From Xylocopa sonorina (taxonomy: Eukaryota > Arthropoda > Insecta > Hymenoptera > Apidae), in assembly GCF_050948175.1 (NCBI RefSeq), contig NW_027490146.1:620001-684000 (forward strand): 64,000 nucleotides of DNA, read 5' to 3'. The position numbers and the translations under genes were made by a program. Shown here piece after piece: positions 37,468 through 49,130 of this stretch; position 1 is the first letter of the stretch, and every line of letters begins with the position of its first letter. The notes under the pieces are model-generated. The model was not told the origin of the DNA. It saw only the letters and a program-made list of their open reading frames with translations, and ran no database searches.

Positions 37468-40400
37468 CCTCGTATTCACCTCAAAAGAATGTAAATGCGA
37501 CACTACCTTCCTAGGAAATAAGGTTAGCAGATATCTACGTATCGAAGAAATAGAGCTCTAATGCTTCTTGAAACGCCATATCGTATCTCATTTCTATGTT
37601 TTATCATAAGATATAATATTCAATACGTTCAAAAGAATGTAAGTACGACATTTCCTTGCTAGGAAATAGAGGTTGCAGATGTCTACGTATCGTAGAAATA
37701 GAGTTCTAATGCATCTTAAAACGAGACATCGCATCTCATATCTATGTTTCATGATAAGATATAATATTCATTGCGAAGTGTCATGTATACCTCGTACTTA
37801 CTTCAAAAGAATGTAAATGCGACACTTCCATGCCAGGAAATAGCAATTGCAGATGTCTATCTCATTTCTATGTTTGTCTATGTCGCATCTCATTTCTATG
37901 TTTCATGGTAAGAGATAATATTGATTGTGGAGACTTAGGTATACCTCGTATTCACTTCTTTCGAATGTAAATGCGACACTTCCCTTCTGGGAAATAGCGT
38001 TTCCAGATGTCTACGTATCGTAGAAATAGAGTTCTTGTGCTTTTCAAGACGCGATATCGCATCTCATTTCTATGTTTCATGATAAGATATAATATCCATT
38101 GCGAAGTGTCATGGATACCTCGTATTCACTTCAATGGAATGTGAATGCGACATTTCCTTGCTAGGAAATACAGTTTGCAGATGTCTACGTATATTAGCAA
38201 GAGAGTTCTAATGTTTCTCAAAACGCGATATAGCACCTCATTCCTATGTTTCATGATAAGATATAATATTCATTGCGAAGTGTCATGTATACCTCGTATT
38301 CACTTCAAAAGAATGTAAATGCGACACTTCCATGCTAGGAAATAGCGTTTCCAGATGTCTACGTATCGTTGCAATAGATTTCTAATGCTACTTAAAACGA
38401 GATGGCGCATCTCATTACTATGTTTCATGATAAGATATAATATTCATTGCGAAGTGTCATGTATACCTCGTATTCACTTCAAAAGAATGTAAATGCGACA
38501 CTTCCATGCTAGGAAATAGCGTTTGCAGATGTCTACGTATCGTTGCAATAGATTTCTAATGCTACTTAAAACGAGATGGCGCATTTCATTTCTATGTTTC
38601 GTGATAAGATATAATATTCATTGTGGAGTGTAATGTAAACCTCGTATTTACTTCAAAAGAATGTAAATGCGACACTTCCTTGCTAGGATATAACATTTAC
38701 AGATGTCTACGCATCGTAGCAATAGAGTTCTAATGCTACTTAAAACGAGATGTCGCATTTCATTACTATGTTACGTGATAAGATATAATATTCATTGTGG
38801 AGTGTTACGTATACCTCGTATTCACTTCAAAAGAATGTAAATGCGACACTTCCTTGCTAGGAAATAGCGTTTGCAGATGTCTACGTATCGTTGCAATAGA
38901 TTTCTAATGCTACTTAAAACGAGATGTCGCATTTCATATCTATGTTTCGTGATAAGATATAATATTCATTGTGGAGTGTAATGTAAACCTCGTATTTACT
39001 TCAAAAGAATGTAAATGCGACACTTCCTTGCTAGGATATAACATTTACAGATGTCTACGCATCGTAGCAATAGAGTTCTAATGCTACTTAAAACGAGATG
39101 TCGCACTTCATTACTTTGTTACGTGATAAGATATAATATTCATTGTGGAGTGTTACGTATACCTCGTATTCACTTCAAAAGAATGTAAATGCGACACTTC
39201 CTTGCTAGGAAATAGCCTCTGCAGATGTCTACGTATCGTAAGAATAGAGTACTAATACTTCTTAAAACTAGATGTCGCATCTCATTTCTGTGTTTCATGA
39301 TAAGATATAATATCCATTGCGAATTGTTATGCATACCTCGTATTCACTTCAATGGAATGTAAATGCGACACTTCCATGCTAGGAAATAGCGTTCGCAGGT
39401 GTCTACGTACAGTAGCAATAGAGTCCTAATGCTTTTAGAACGCGATATCGCATCCAACTTCTATGTTTCATGATAAGATATAATATCCATTGCGAAGTGT
39501 CATGTGTACCTCGTATTCACTAAAGAAGAATGTAAATGCGACACTTGCATGCTAGGAAATAGCGTTTGCAGATGTCTACGTATCGTAGCAATAGATTTCT
39601 AATGCTACTTAAAACGAGATGTCGCATTTCATATCTATGTTTCGTGATAAGATATAATATTCATTGTGGAGTGTAATGTAAACCTCGTATTCACTTCAAA
39701 AGAATGTAAATGCGACACTTCCTTGCTAGGAAATAGCCTTTGCAGATGTCTACGTATCGTAAGAATAGAGTACTAATACTTCTTAAAACGAGATGTCGCA
39801 TCTCATTTCTGTGTTTCATGATAAGATATAATATCCATTGCGAATTGTTATGCATACCTCGTATTCACTTCAATGGAATGTAAATGCGACACTTCCATGC
39901 TAGGAAATAGCGTTCGCAGGTGTCTACGTACAGTAGCAATAGAGTTCTAATGCTTCTTAAAACGCGATATCGCATCCCACGTCTACGTTTCATGATAAGA
40001 TATAATATTCATTGCGAAGTGTCATGTATACCTCGATTTCACTACACAAGAATGTAAATGCGACACTTCCATGCTAGGAAATAGCGTTTGCAGATGTCTT
40101 CGTATCGAAGCAATAGGGTTCTAATGCTTCTCAAAACGCGATGTCGCATCTCATTTCTATGTTTCATGATCAGATATAATATTCATTGCGAAGTGTCATG
40201 TATACCTCGTATTCACTTCAAAAGGATGTAAATGCGACACTTCCTTGCTAGGAAATAGCGTTTCCAGATGACTACGTGTCTAAACAATAGAGTTCTAATG
40301 ATTCTTAAAACGCGATATCGCATCTCACTTCTGTGTTTCATGATAAGATGTAATATTCATTCCGAGTGTCTTGTATACCTCGTATTCACTTCAAATGAAT

Positions 40401-40523
40401 GTAAATGCGAGACTTCCTTGCTAAGAAATAGCGTTTGCAGATGTCGACGTATCGAAGAAATAGAGTTCTAGTGCTTCTTAAAACGCGGTATCGTATCTGA
40501 TTTCTATGTTTCGTGATAAGATA
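37468..40523 (-). repeat. 174-bp satellite array, orientation B
   Basis: About 17 monomers, mostly of the subtype CGTATTCACTTCAAAAGAAT. Two monomers near 37620-37935 are shortened by internal deletions. Near 37860 the GATGTCTA motif runs straight into TCTCATTTCTATGTTT, so about a third of a monomer is missing. The array is interrupted by the mariner inside GATAAGATATAATATTC. Confidence 0.93.
38623..39318 (-). repeat. Dimeric higher-order repeat (348 bp)
   Basis: The pair of monomers starting GTGGAGTGTAATGTAAACCT and containing GCTAGGATATAACATTTACA occurs at 38623 and 38971, exactly 348 bp (2 x 174) apart. The GTGGAGTGTAATGTAAACCT monomer recurs once more at 39665, four monomers further on. 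Confidence 0.82.
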
Positions 40524-40553
40524 TTGGGTTGTCAACTAAGTAATTGCGGATTT
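40524..40553 (+). repeat. Mariner terminal inverted repeat, left
   Basis: The 30 bp TTGGGTTGTCAACTAAGTAA... match the reverse complement of 41780-41809 at 27 of 30 positions; mismatches are at positions 4, 9 and 14. It corresponds to the 3' end of the element in the sense of the transposase gene and is followed by a T-rich run. Confidence 0.93.
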
Positions 40554-40595
40554 TTTTTTTAAATCAAAGACAGTTTTTCATGGAACTAAGTAACT

Positions 40596-41631
40596 TTATT
40601 CTGTAATGTATTGCCCATTTTGATCAGTGATCTTTTGCCATCTTTCAGGCAGCATCATAATCCCGCGTTCTTAAAACTTCTGGTTTTTATTAGCAAAAAA
40701 CTGAATCAGGTACGATTTGACAACATCATCATTTTTATTGAATTTTTTATCATTCAAGGAGTTTTGTAAAAATCGAAACAAAATGGAATCATGTGGTGCA
40801 AGATCAGGACTATATGGTGGATGTGGCAAAACATCCCAACCAAGCTCCAATAATTTTTGCCGTGTGACCAAAATGTTTGTGACCTTCCACTGTCATGATG
40901 GAATACAACACTTTTTGGATTTATCAGTTCTGGCGGATTTTCTTCAATTGCATTGTTTAATTTCATTTGTTGTTCAATGTAGACATCAGAATTGATTGTT
41001 AGGTTGGGCGGTAAGAGTACAAAGTATTGTAGACAATTCCTCTGAAATCCCACCAAACGGATGACAAAACCTTCTTTTGGTGAATATCAGCATTTGATGT
41101 TGTTTGAGTTGGTTCACCTGGCCTGCTCCATGATCTTTTTCGCTTGATATTGTTGCAAACAACCCACTTTTCATCGCCAGTTATCAGTCGTTTTAGAAAT
41201 GGATCATTTTCATTACGTTTCTTTTGCAAATCGTAGCCGTTAAAGCATTGCGTTAAATGCGTTTCTTTCAGTTCGTGAGGAACCCATGTATCAAGTTTTT
41301 GAACATAGCCAAGTTGTTCTAAGTGATTTTCAATGCATGTATGTGATACATGAAGCTTCTCTGCAATCTCACGTGTTGTACTGTGACGATCTGAATTGAT
41401 TATTGCTTTGATTAGGGCGTCATCAACTTCAACTGGCCGACCAGAGCGTTTTTCATCTATGAGTGAAAAATCACCAGAACGAAATTTGGCAAAGCAATTT
41501 TGACACTGCCGTTCTTTTAAGGCTTCGTCACCATAAACAGCACATAACTTTTTATGAGCTTGCGATGCGTTTTTCCCTTTGCGAAAATAAAAAAGCAAAA
41601 TATGATGAAAATGATTCTTTTGATTCTCAAT
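40596..41631 (-). pseudogene. Mariner transposase pseudogene (DD34D)
   Basis: Transposase that would cut and join element ends at TA sites. The conceptual length, about 345 codons, is normal for the family. The N-terminal helix-turn-helix half (RSGRPVEVDD, TTREIAEKLHVS) and linker (WVPHEL) are readable. The three catalytic aspartates are still encoded: in TGDEKW (41173-41175), VVFHHD (40892-40894) and LAPHD (40788-40790), with 34 residues between the last two. Breaks: the expected start codon at 41629-41631 reads ATT, an insertion of about 5 bases near 41026 shifts the frame, a 1-base loss near 40872 shifts it again, and a stop at 40671-40673 cuts about 25 residues before the normal stop at 40596-40598. 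Open pieces are 40999-41598, 40754-41056 and 40671-40871. Confidence 0.93.
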
Positions 41632-41779
41632 TTTTCAACGAAGGCCAAACGAAAACTACGCAACCGATAAAAAAACTTTTTTTACTGATTGACAGTTGAA
41701 TTGGCAACTATCAAACAACAAAATGTGTTTTACATTTGTAACGCAAACCCAAAAATTCAACTGAAGCCATCTACGAGTG

Positions 41780-41809
41780 AAATCCGCAATTACTTTGTTG
41801 CCAACTCAA
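41780..41809 (-). repeat. Mariner terminal inverted repeat, right
   Basis: Reads TTGAGTTGGCAACAAAGTAA... on the minus strand, the 5' end of the element relative to the transposase. It is paired with 40524-40553 and followed by the second TA of the target duplication. Confidence 0.93.
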
Positions 41810-44400
41810 TATAGTATTCATTGTGGAGTGTTATGTATACCTCGTATTCACTTCAAAAGAATGTGAATGCGACTCTTCCTTCCAAGGAAATATCGTCTGC
41901 AGATGTCTACGTGTCGTAGCAATAGAGTTCTAATGCTACTTAAAACGCGATACCGCATCTCATTTCTATGTTTCATGATAGGATATAATATTCATCGTGA
42001 AGTGTCATGTATACCACGCATACACTTCAAATGAATGTAATTGCGACACTTCCTTGCCAGGAAGTAGCGTTTGCAGATGTCTACGTAACGAAGCAATAGA
42101 GTTCTAATGCTTCTTTAAACGCGATATCGCATCTCATTCCATGTTTCATGTTAAGATTTAATATTCATTGTGGAGAGTTATGTATACCTCGTATTCACTT
42201 CAAAAGAATGTAAATGCGACACTTCCATTCTAGGAAATAGGGTTTGCAGATGTCTACGTATCGTAGCAATAGAGTTCTAATGCTTCTTAAACCGCGATAT
42301 CGCATCTCACTTCTATGTTTCATGATAAGATACAATATTCATTGCGAAGTGTCATGTACCCCTCGTATTCACTTCAAAAGAATGTAAATGCGACACTTCC
42401 TTGCTAGGAAATATTGTTTGCAGATGTCTACGTATCACAGCAATAGAGTACTAATGCTTCTTAAAACGAGATGTCGCATTTCATTTCTATGCTTCGTAAT
42501 AAGATATAATATTCATTGTGTAATGTTATGTATACCTCGTATTCACTTCAATGGAATGTAAGTGCGACATTTCCTTGCTAGGAAATAGAGGTTGCAGATG
42601 TCTACGTATATTAGCAATAGAGTTCTAATGCTTCTCAAAACGCGATATAGCACCTCATTCATATGTTTCATGATAAGATATAATATTCATTGCGACGTGA
42701 CATGTATATCTCGTATTCACTTCAAAAGTATGTAAATGCGACACTTCCATGCTAGGAAATAGCGTTAGCAGATGTCTACGTATCGTAGCAATAGAGTTCT
42801 AATGCTTCCTAAAACGCGATATTGCATCTCACTTCGATGTTTCGAGATAAGATATAATATTCATTGCGAAGTGTCATGTATACCTCGTATTCACGTCAAA
42901 AGAATGTAAATGCGACACTTCCTTGCTAGGAAATAACATTTCCAGATGTCTACGCATCGTAGCAATAGAGTTATAGCGCTTCTTAAATCGCGATATCGCA
43001 TCTCACTTCTATGTTTCGTAATAAGATATAATATTCATTGTAGAGTGTTATGTATACCTCGTATTCACTCCAAAAGAATGTAAATGCGACACTTCCATGC
43101 TAGGAAATATTGTTTGCAGATGTCTACGTATCGTAGCAATAGAGTTCTAATGCTCCTTAAAACACGATATCGCATCTCACTACTATGTTTAATGATAAGA
43201 TATAATATTCATTGTGAAATGTCACATATACCCTGCATTCACTTCAAAAGAATGTAAATGCGACACTTACATGCTAGGAAATAGCGTTTGCAGATGTCTA
43301 CGCATCGTAGCAATAGAGTTATAGCGCTTCTTAAATCGCGATATCGCATCTCACTTCTATGTTTCGTGATAAGATATAATATTTATTGTAGAGTGTTATG
43401 TATACCTCGTATTCACTTCAAAAGAATGTAAATGCGACACATCCATGCTAGGATATATTGTTTGCAGATGTCTACGTATCGTAGCAATAGATTTCTAATG
43501 CTCCTTAAAACGCGATGTCGCATCTCACTTCTATGTTTAATGATAAGATATAATATTCATTGCGAAATGTCATGTATACCTTGTATTCACTTCAAAAGAA
43601 TGTAAATACGACACGTACATGCTAGGAAATAGCGTTTGCAGATGCCTACGTATCGTAGAATTTGAGTTCTAATGCTGCTTAAATCGCGATATCGCATCTC
43701 ATTTCTGTGTTTCGTGATAAGTTATAATATTCATTCCGAAGTGTCATGTATACCTCGAATTCCCTTCAGAAGAATGTAAATGCGACACTTTGATAGTAGG
43801 AAATAGCGTCTGCAGATGTCTCCGCATCGAGCCCATAGAGTTCTAATGCTTCTTAAAACGCGATATCGCATCTCTCTTCTATGTTTCATGATAAGATATA
43901 ATATTCATTGCGAAGTGTCATGTATACCTCGTATTCTCTCCAAGCGAATGTAAATGCGACACTTCCTTGCTAGGAAATGGAGTTTTCAGATGTCTACGTA
44001 TCGTAGCAATAGAGTTCTAATGCTACTTAATTCGCGAAATCGCATCTATTTTCTATGTTTCGTGATAAGATATAATATTCATTGCGAAATTTTAGGTATG
44101 CCTCGTCTGCACTTCAAAGGTATGTAAATGCCACACATTCTTGCTAGGATATGCGTTTCCAGATGCCTACGTATCGAAGCAATAGAGTTCTAGTGCTTCT
44201 TAAATCGTGATACCGCATCTCATTTCTATGTTTCATGATAATATATAATAGTCATTGCGAAGTGTTATGTATACCTCGTCTACACCATAAGTAAACGTAA
44301 GTGCGACACTTCCTTGCTAGGAAATAGCGTTTCCATTTGCTTACTTATCGGAGCAATAGAGTTCTATTGCTTCGTTCAACACGATGTCGCAAGTCATTTC
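41810..44400 (-). repeat. 174-bp satellite array, orientation B, right of the mariner
   Basis: About 15 monomers continuing the array interrupted by the mariner, with the same CGTATTCACTTCAAAAGAAT subtype as on its left. The 348-bp register persists: TAGAGTTATAGCGCTTCTTA occurs at about 42964 and 43312. Regularity falls after about 44090, where GTCTGCAC/GTCTACAC variants appear. Confidence 0.93.
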
Positions 44401-45030
44401 AATGATTCATGGTAAATTGCAATGTTCTATGCAATATGTTACATTTATCTGCATCTAGACCTTAGAAGGATGTGAATCCTATACTTACTTGCAACAGAAT
44501 ATCGTTTCCAGATCTCTACGTGTCCAAGCAAGGCATTTCTAATACTTTAATCAGCGCGATGTCGCATCTCATTTCAACGTTTCAATGCAAAGAATCTGTA
44601 ATCATATATCCATAACATTGTGCTTAGCTGTTAGAGGTCTTCAATAGAATGTGAACTATATAATTCCATGCAACGGTATGGCGCTCCGTAGTGTCTATCT
44701 GTTAAAGCAATCGAGCTAAAATCCTCCATGTAATGCGCTGGCGCATCCCATTTCATCGTTTCAAAGTAAGAATGCTGTAATCTCTTATGCATAGCTCTAT
44801 GCTTATCTGCTTTAAAACTTCATAAGAATGTAAATTCTACAGCTCCATGCAACAGGATTGCCCTTCGTAGTGTCTACATGTCGAGACAATAGAGTACTAA
44901 TGCATTATACAATGCCATGACTCATCTCATTTCAACGTTTCGAATTAAGTAAGCTGTAATCTTCTATGAAAAGCATTATAATTATCTGCTTCTATTCTAC
45001 AATAGAATGTGAATTCTATAGATCCAAGCA
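44401..45030 (-). repeat. Degenerate satellite monomers at an array edge
   Basis: Three to four highly diverged monomers still in orientation B. Recognisable remnants are CGATGTCGCATCTCATTTCA, TAGTGTCTACATGTCGAGAC and AGAATGTGAATTCTATA. They share an edge variant (AGCATTATAATTATCTGCTT) whose complement, AAGCAGATAAACATAACGC-like, occurs in the first decayed monomers after X3 (51111-51330). Divergence rises towards 45030, after which the repeat is no longer recognisable. Confidence 0.75.
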
Positions 45031-45921
45031 ACAGGAGGGCAGGCCCTCCACCATCCTACTGCCTTCCCTGATGCGAGCAAAGGATTCCCAGGGCCACTCA
45101 TACCGCGACCAACATCTATCTTATACTCTAACCGATTCATCGTTATGCGTTTTCCATTAAGCTTGCCGGGATCAGTGATATTGATTCGCTCAATCTAAAT
45201 TATTATTTTCTTTTTAAGTTTCTCGATTTTTTTAGTTTCTCTCACGATATCGTCTATTTCGTTATACCTTACCCTTACAGTATGGTATATAATCTGTTGT
45301 TTGATATTTCTAGGATTTCCTCTTAATAAATGCAATGCTTCCACATATTTTCTTTCTCTTTCTCTTTAGTTACATTGTTGTTATTTTATGCTTTTCACCC
45401 TCCACATTCCCTCTCTACACCATCTCGGAACAGGCTTTATACGATTACTGCAGGATGACGCCCCGGTCTCGTTACACCGAGATCGAGTGTTCTCTCTTGC
45501 ATCCGTTGATTTATATATGTTATATATTGGAGAATATTTCCTTTTATCCTTTGTATTCTTCCAATGAAATTACATAGACGGAGGTACGAGCTAGTTCTGC
45601 ACGTCTATTTGAAACAACATTAAATCACCTTGTTAAACAATAATATATTAAATGTGACTTGGACTTTTAAATTTGAATTTATAAACATCTAACAGGTAAA
45701 TATGTTTTTCTTACTATTCATATCATTATACATTCAGTGATTTATTGTGTGCTGTGATTTGATATATTAACTGCTTGATTATATTTTGCAATGAACTTTG
45801 CGTACCAAACATTGTTTTTACTCCTGATGGGAGTGGATAGTTCTTCGTTTTATATTCTTATATCGCATTCATTATAAAAGTATATGATATCCTTCTTATG
45901 CAGTCATGTATAATTATGTAG
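45031..45921. other. AT-rich non-satellite sequence, nothing recognised
   Basis: Low-GC sequence with no satellite monomers and no convincing gene. Short frames at 44966-45160 and 45335-45577 are unsupported. The second has a hydrophobic start (MLPHIFFLFLFSYIVVILCF) that follows simply from T-rich DNA. Confidence 0.6.
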
Positions 45922-46460
45922 TGTGACGGTTTTTCCCGTTTCAATCCTCAACAAAAGGGTATATAGAACCAATAATAACGGGGTATCCAGAAGTTTAATC
46001 CGGGGTTATATCGGGGTACAGAATATCCGCGTGATTCGGCAACGCGCAGTACAGAACAATAAATTTCCTATCCAGCGAGTATTTCGAAGCTGCGAGGCTG
46101 GGTCTTTTTGGGCGCCAGCTACTCAAAAAGTAGCAAAAACTAGTAAACCACGCAACCCGGGGAAACCCGGTTCAAGATAACCCTCGAAATTTCGAAATAC
46201 TCTTTCGCTCGACTGCTTCTAGCCGAGTGCGCAAATTAGGGTCGCGGGATACTGAACTCACGGCTTCTTTCTAGATTGCCTCGACGCGGTATTACAAAAG
46301 GGTATACGACACGCCGCGAATGACCGGGGATCACCACCCGTTATACAATACAAATTACAATACGCGATATCACAATTGCGGCAGGGAACAAATGGGACGC
46401 TTTAGCGTATAAGGACTCACGTTCTCGTTTCCAACAAGTATGGATCTCGTTCAGTCCGTC

Positions 46461-46463
<3 letters not shown>

Positions 46464-46500
<37 letters not shown>
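46464..46500. repeat. (CT)n microsatellite
   Basis: About 18 uninterrupted CT units just upstream of the TATA-like sequence of X1. X2 and X3 lack a comparable run, so the expansion is private to this copy. Confidence 0.95.
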
Positions 46501-46503
<3 letters not shown>

Positions 46504-47100
46504 AAGTAGTCGCTAAGTCGTTCAGAAGAATAAGAGGCTGTCTTCGTGCTGGCTAGCTCATTATATAGGTTTCCTGGGGGTCTTCGGATCCCCTTAGATC
46601 CTCCTTAGGGCTCCTTGATGGGGTAGGGCAATACGCTTCGGTATTGTTCGGGGCATCGATCGGTGGATTTCGGCGATCTTCCCTGATCGCACCCTCTGGT
46701 GTGTCTAGAGGGGGTCCTCTGGATTATTTGAACTGCGGCGCGTGTCGCGCGCCGCGCTTTCCACGGCTCACCTGCAATTCCGCTGCGCATCTTGAGTTTT
46801 CCTCTCCATGGGCTCAAGGGAGGGGTAGAGGTCCTTCTCACACCCGAGAACCATCCTGTTTGTCTCCATGGACTATGGCAGCGGTCTTATCGTTGCAGAG
46901 CTCTGGGTCGTATCCTTCGGGCTTCAGGGTCTCTTCTTGCTCACTTCCCGACTCCTCCACCTTCGAGCCCGTCGCGCTACCTCGGCGTACAGCCCTTCCG
47001 CGAACCTGCGGTCTTATTATCCGCCGAAGAGGCGTCTTATGGGTCGCTTCTTCCATCAGCTCGCCAGTCTTATCCGTCGAACGGAGAGAGAGGAACGAAC

Positions 47101-47240
47101 GGGGGGGGGGGGGGGGGAAGGTTCTACCATCGTGTATTTCACACTCCTCGCAAATACAGCTATCGCAATGGTCCGTGTCGCGGTTCTCGCATGGGTGGTG
47201 ATCTGCGAGCTAGTCTAACCGAAGCAGGGGGGGGGGGGGG
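47101..47240 (+). repeat. Two poly-G tracts (17 and 14 G)
   Basis: Uninterrupted G runs lie at 47101-47117 and 47227-47240 near the end of X1. Such runs can form quadruplexes and are prone to length errors in sequencing, so the exact lengths are uncertain. Confidence 0.85.
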
Positions 47241-47271
47241 TGAGCGAGCCTTGTGACGTCACCACGTCACA

Positions 47272-48197
47272 GTACATACAAATTTGCGATTAAGTAGCTA
47301 TGTGTTCAAATTCAATTCCGAATAATGCACTAAAAAGCATCCCAGATAACAAACGGCAAGATGGTAGCGACACCATGCCGGCACTATATTGCCACTTCCG
47401 AGGAGTGTCAACTGATTCGTAGTCATCTGTGACCGGATTCGTTAACTAAAATGCCAGAACGTGTTACCAGCACGTTCTAGACAAGCGAATCGCACAGCAC
47501 CAGCACCATGGTGACACGCGTATCATCGCTCCATTCATGAATCTCCTCAGCAATGACGCAGGATCACATTTGGCAATGGGGAACCTGTGCTTTCATACAA
47601 ATTAGAACCGTTAGATGTCAGTAGATGTTCAGCATATGAGTATTGATAGACATTTTGATGGTCGTTTTCCTATATTTATAGTTATTGAGCGAGTCGTATA
47701 TATTTCTTTCAATCCATCATAGACTAAAAATATTAATTATAAAAAAAATATTACTTATAAAATAAAAATTCATGCTGTTGCGTCCCTAACTTCGCCTTGT
47801 GTAATTTTTGAAATAACATGCTGTCATCGTATTTAATGTAACCCTCAATTGCATGAATTTGCAACAATAAATTGAAGAAAATATGTATAAAATAAGTGTG
47901 TATATTTTTATGACAAAGTAATTATCGACTTTATGGAAAAAATCGCCCTATCGAGCTAGTTTATAGAAAATAATAAAATCGAGTTCTTATATCTTTGTTT
48001 TGTGCCGGTGTATCTATTTTGGAATCAAAATAAGTAAATTGCACAGTTTAGTTATTTTTCATATTTGCTTATAATTTTTATGGAAACAGCTTCCCCATTA
48101 GTAAATGTCAGCCTACGCCACAACCACGCGTGTAGCTATGGTGAGCTGATAGTGTCATTGTCACGGCCGTGTTGCCCGTGTGCTATATCTCGGTGCT
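47272..48197. other. AT-rich non-satellite sequence with a small hairpin, no gene recognised
   Basis: No frame of note and no similarity to the satellite or to X/Y/Z. The first 300 bp are less AT-rich and contain an 8-bp perfect inverted repeat (AGAACGTG, 7-base loop, CACGTTCT; 47456-47478) and the palindrome CACCATGGTG near 47502. It may be a remnant of an unrecognised transposon. The rest is plain AT-rich sequence. Confidence 0.5.
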
Positions 48198-48904
48198 TTA
48201 ATAGAGATATCTAAGAACATAAGTAATTTGTAAGTAACACATCTTTTCTCTTTGAAATATTTGCCTTTGCATAGAATAGAACGTATAGATATAATGGCCT
48301 GTTTTGTACCCATTTCGGTCCAATTCTATTATAGCCTTTGAGCAGAAGTAATATTGATTATACTTGATTTTTGCAATAGTTCTTTGATTAACAGATTTTA
48401 TTAACCTAGAATCATCGTTTGACGGATGTATCAATCTACTTTGTAGCTCCATCAGTTTCTTTTTCTGCTCGCTACTTTCCATTTTCAGTTCCGTATACTT
48501 ATCCTTTATCACCATCATATATGTTGCGTAAAATTACAATAACTTTTTGTCCTCAAATTTTGCGGATATTTCAATTAAATTTCCTTTGATTGAATAAACT
48601 GAAATTAAAGAACAGTGGCACGTACCATTTCTTGGAAACGTTGTATCGTAATTTGCATCTGACTGTTTTGAAAGGCACGCACTTTACTTAACGTTTGCAA
48701 TGATACGGTTAGCGAAATAAAGAAATATTCTACTTTCGAAATTGTTGGCTCTTGTAATTCTAAGGCAAATATATTCATCTGTCGACATCGTGAACATTGT
48801 TTTTTGGCAAAATTCCAGAAAAACAAATATACTATGAGTAAAATAATAAACATCATAATATTAAATTTAACTCTGTTCATCGTTGCCTTGTTGGACACAT
48901 CCAT
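48198..48904 (-). CDS. Candidate two-exon gene: membrane-anchored coiled-coil protein, unrecognised
   Basis: Two minus-strand frames lie close together: 48605-48904 and 48198-48518. The first has an N-terminal hydrophobic stretch (about residues 13-28, MNRVKFNIMMFIILLIVYLF) ending in a charged AKK, like a type II signal anchor. At its end stands GTACGT (48625-48620), a fair splice donor. An AG at 48505-48504 would join it in frame (phase 0 on both sides) to DKYTELKMESSEQKKKLMEL. The joined region, ...QRFQEM then DKYTELK..., looks like a continuous coiled coil. The implied intron is 122 bp, but its acceptor has a weak pyrimidine tract. The function and family are unknown. It could be a real small gene, an exon pair of a larger gene or a decayed remnant. 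It is the only coding candidate outside transposons. Confidence 0.25.
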
Positions 48905-48909
48905 AACAA

Positions 48910-49130
48910 TATACAGGGTGGGGCAGTAATAAGTAGCACCTCAGATATCCACGAAACTATAAGTTTCATAGAAGTTTTTGCTAATATAAAATTGCATAGT
49001 ACAAAGGGGCCATCCGTTGATGAAAATAGTTTTTTTGTAAGTGGAGTTATGTTGGACATATGAAGGTTACCTTCATTTTTTAAAATGAATTGGTATGTCC
49101 ATTCTTCCGTAATACGATAGAGCATTTTAA
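48910..49130. mobile_element. Possible fragment of a CAGGGTG-ended insect repeat
   Basis: Begins TATACAGGGTGGGGCAGTAA, a terminus style common among insect interspersed repeats that start CAGGGTG. It continues with text typical of such elements (CTCAGATATCCACGAAACTA, GGTTACCTTCATTTTTTAAA). No second end was found. The frame on the minus strand (48877-49125) is probably incidental. Family assignment is by general resemblance only. Confidence 0.35.

Larger units (their letters stand above)
40524..41809 (-). mobile_element. Decayed mariner transposon in the satellite, with TA target duplication
   Basis: A complete-length (1286 bp) mariner-family DNA transposon. It is bounded by inverted repeats and by the TA dinucleotide duplicated at 40522-40523 and 41810-41811. 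Removing the element and one TA gives GATAAGATATAGTATTCATT, one base off the satellite consensus, so the site is a clean insertion into a B monomer. The inverted repeats share AAGTAATTGCGGATTT, resembling mariners of the cecropia/mellifera type. The single internal gene is on the minus strand and is disabled, so the copy cannot move by itself. Confidence 0.95.
45922..47271 (+). mobile_element. LTR-like element X1 (full-length TG...CA repeat)
   Basis: A 1350-bp repeat from TGTGACGGTTTTTCCCG to ACCACGTCACA. The flanking bases GTAG and GTAC agree at three of four positions, a possible eroded target duplication. Parts match X3 (50365-51110) and X2 (5884-6220), for example AGCTACTCAAAAAGTAGC against AGCTGCTCAGAAAGTAGC. 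A TATA-like TTATATAGG at 46561 could be an LTR promoter. It contains a CT microsatellite and two G tracts. The longest frame (46644-47201, 185 codons) and four overlapping ones are low-complexity and show no domain. Interpretation as a solo LTR is inferred. Confidence 0.65.

Noticed and set aside
40717..40995. Plus-strand frame of 92 codons in the mariner, and the frame at 41463-41699
   Set aside because: They are antisense shadows of the transposase, whose minus-strand reading matches the mariner family with all three catalytic aspartates.
1551..44400. CRISPR-like array of repeats and spacers
   Set aside because: The whole 174-bp unit is repeated, including the supposed spacers. There are no cas genes and the setting is eukaryotic.
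45335..45577. 80-codon frame with a hydrophobic start
   Set aside because: Composition follows from T-rich DNA; no splice context, domain or continuation was found.
46605..47256. Five overlapping frames including one of 185 codons in X1
   Set aside because: Several phases are open on both strands because the DNA is GC-rich with microsatellite and poly-G runs. The matching region of X3 does not preserve the same frame.
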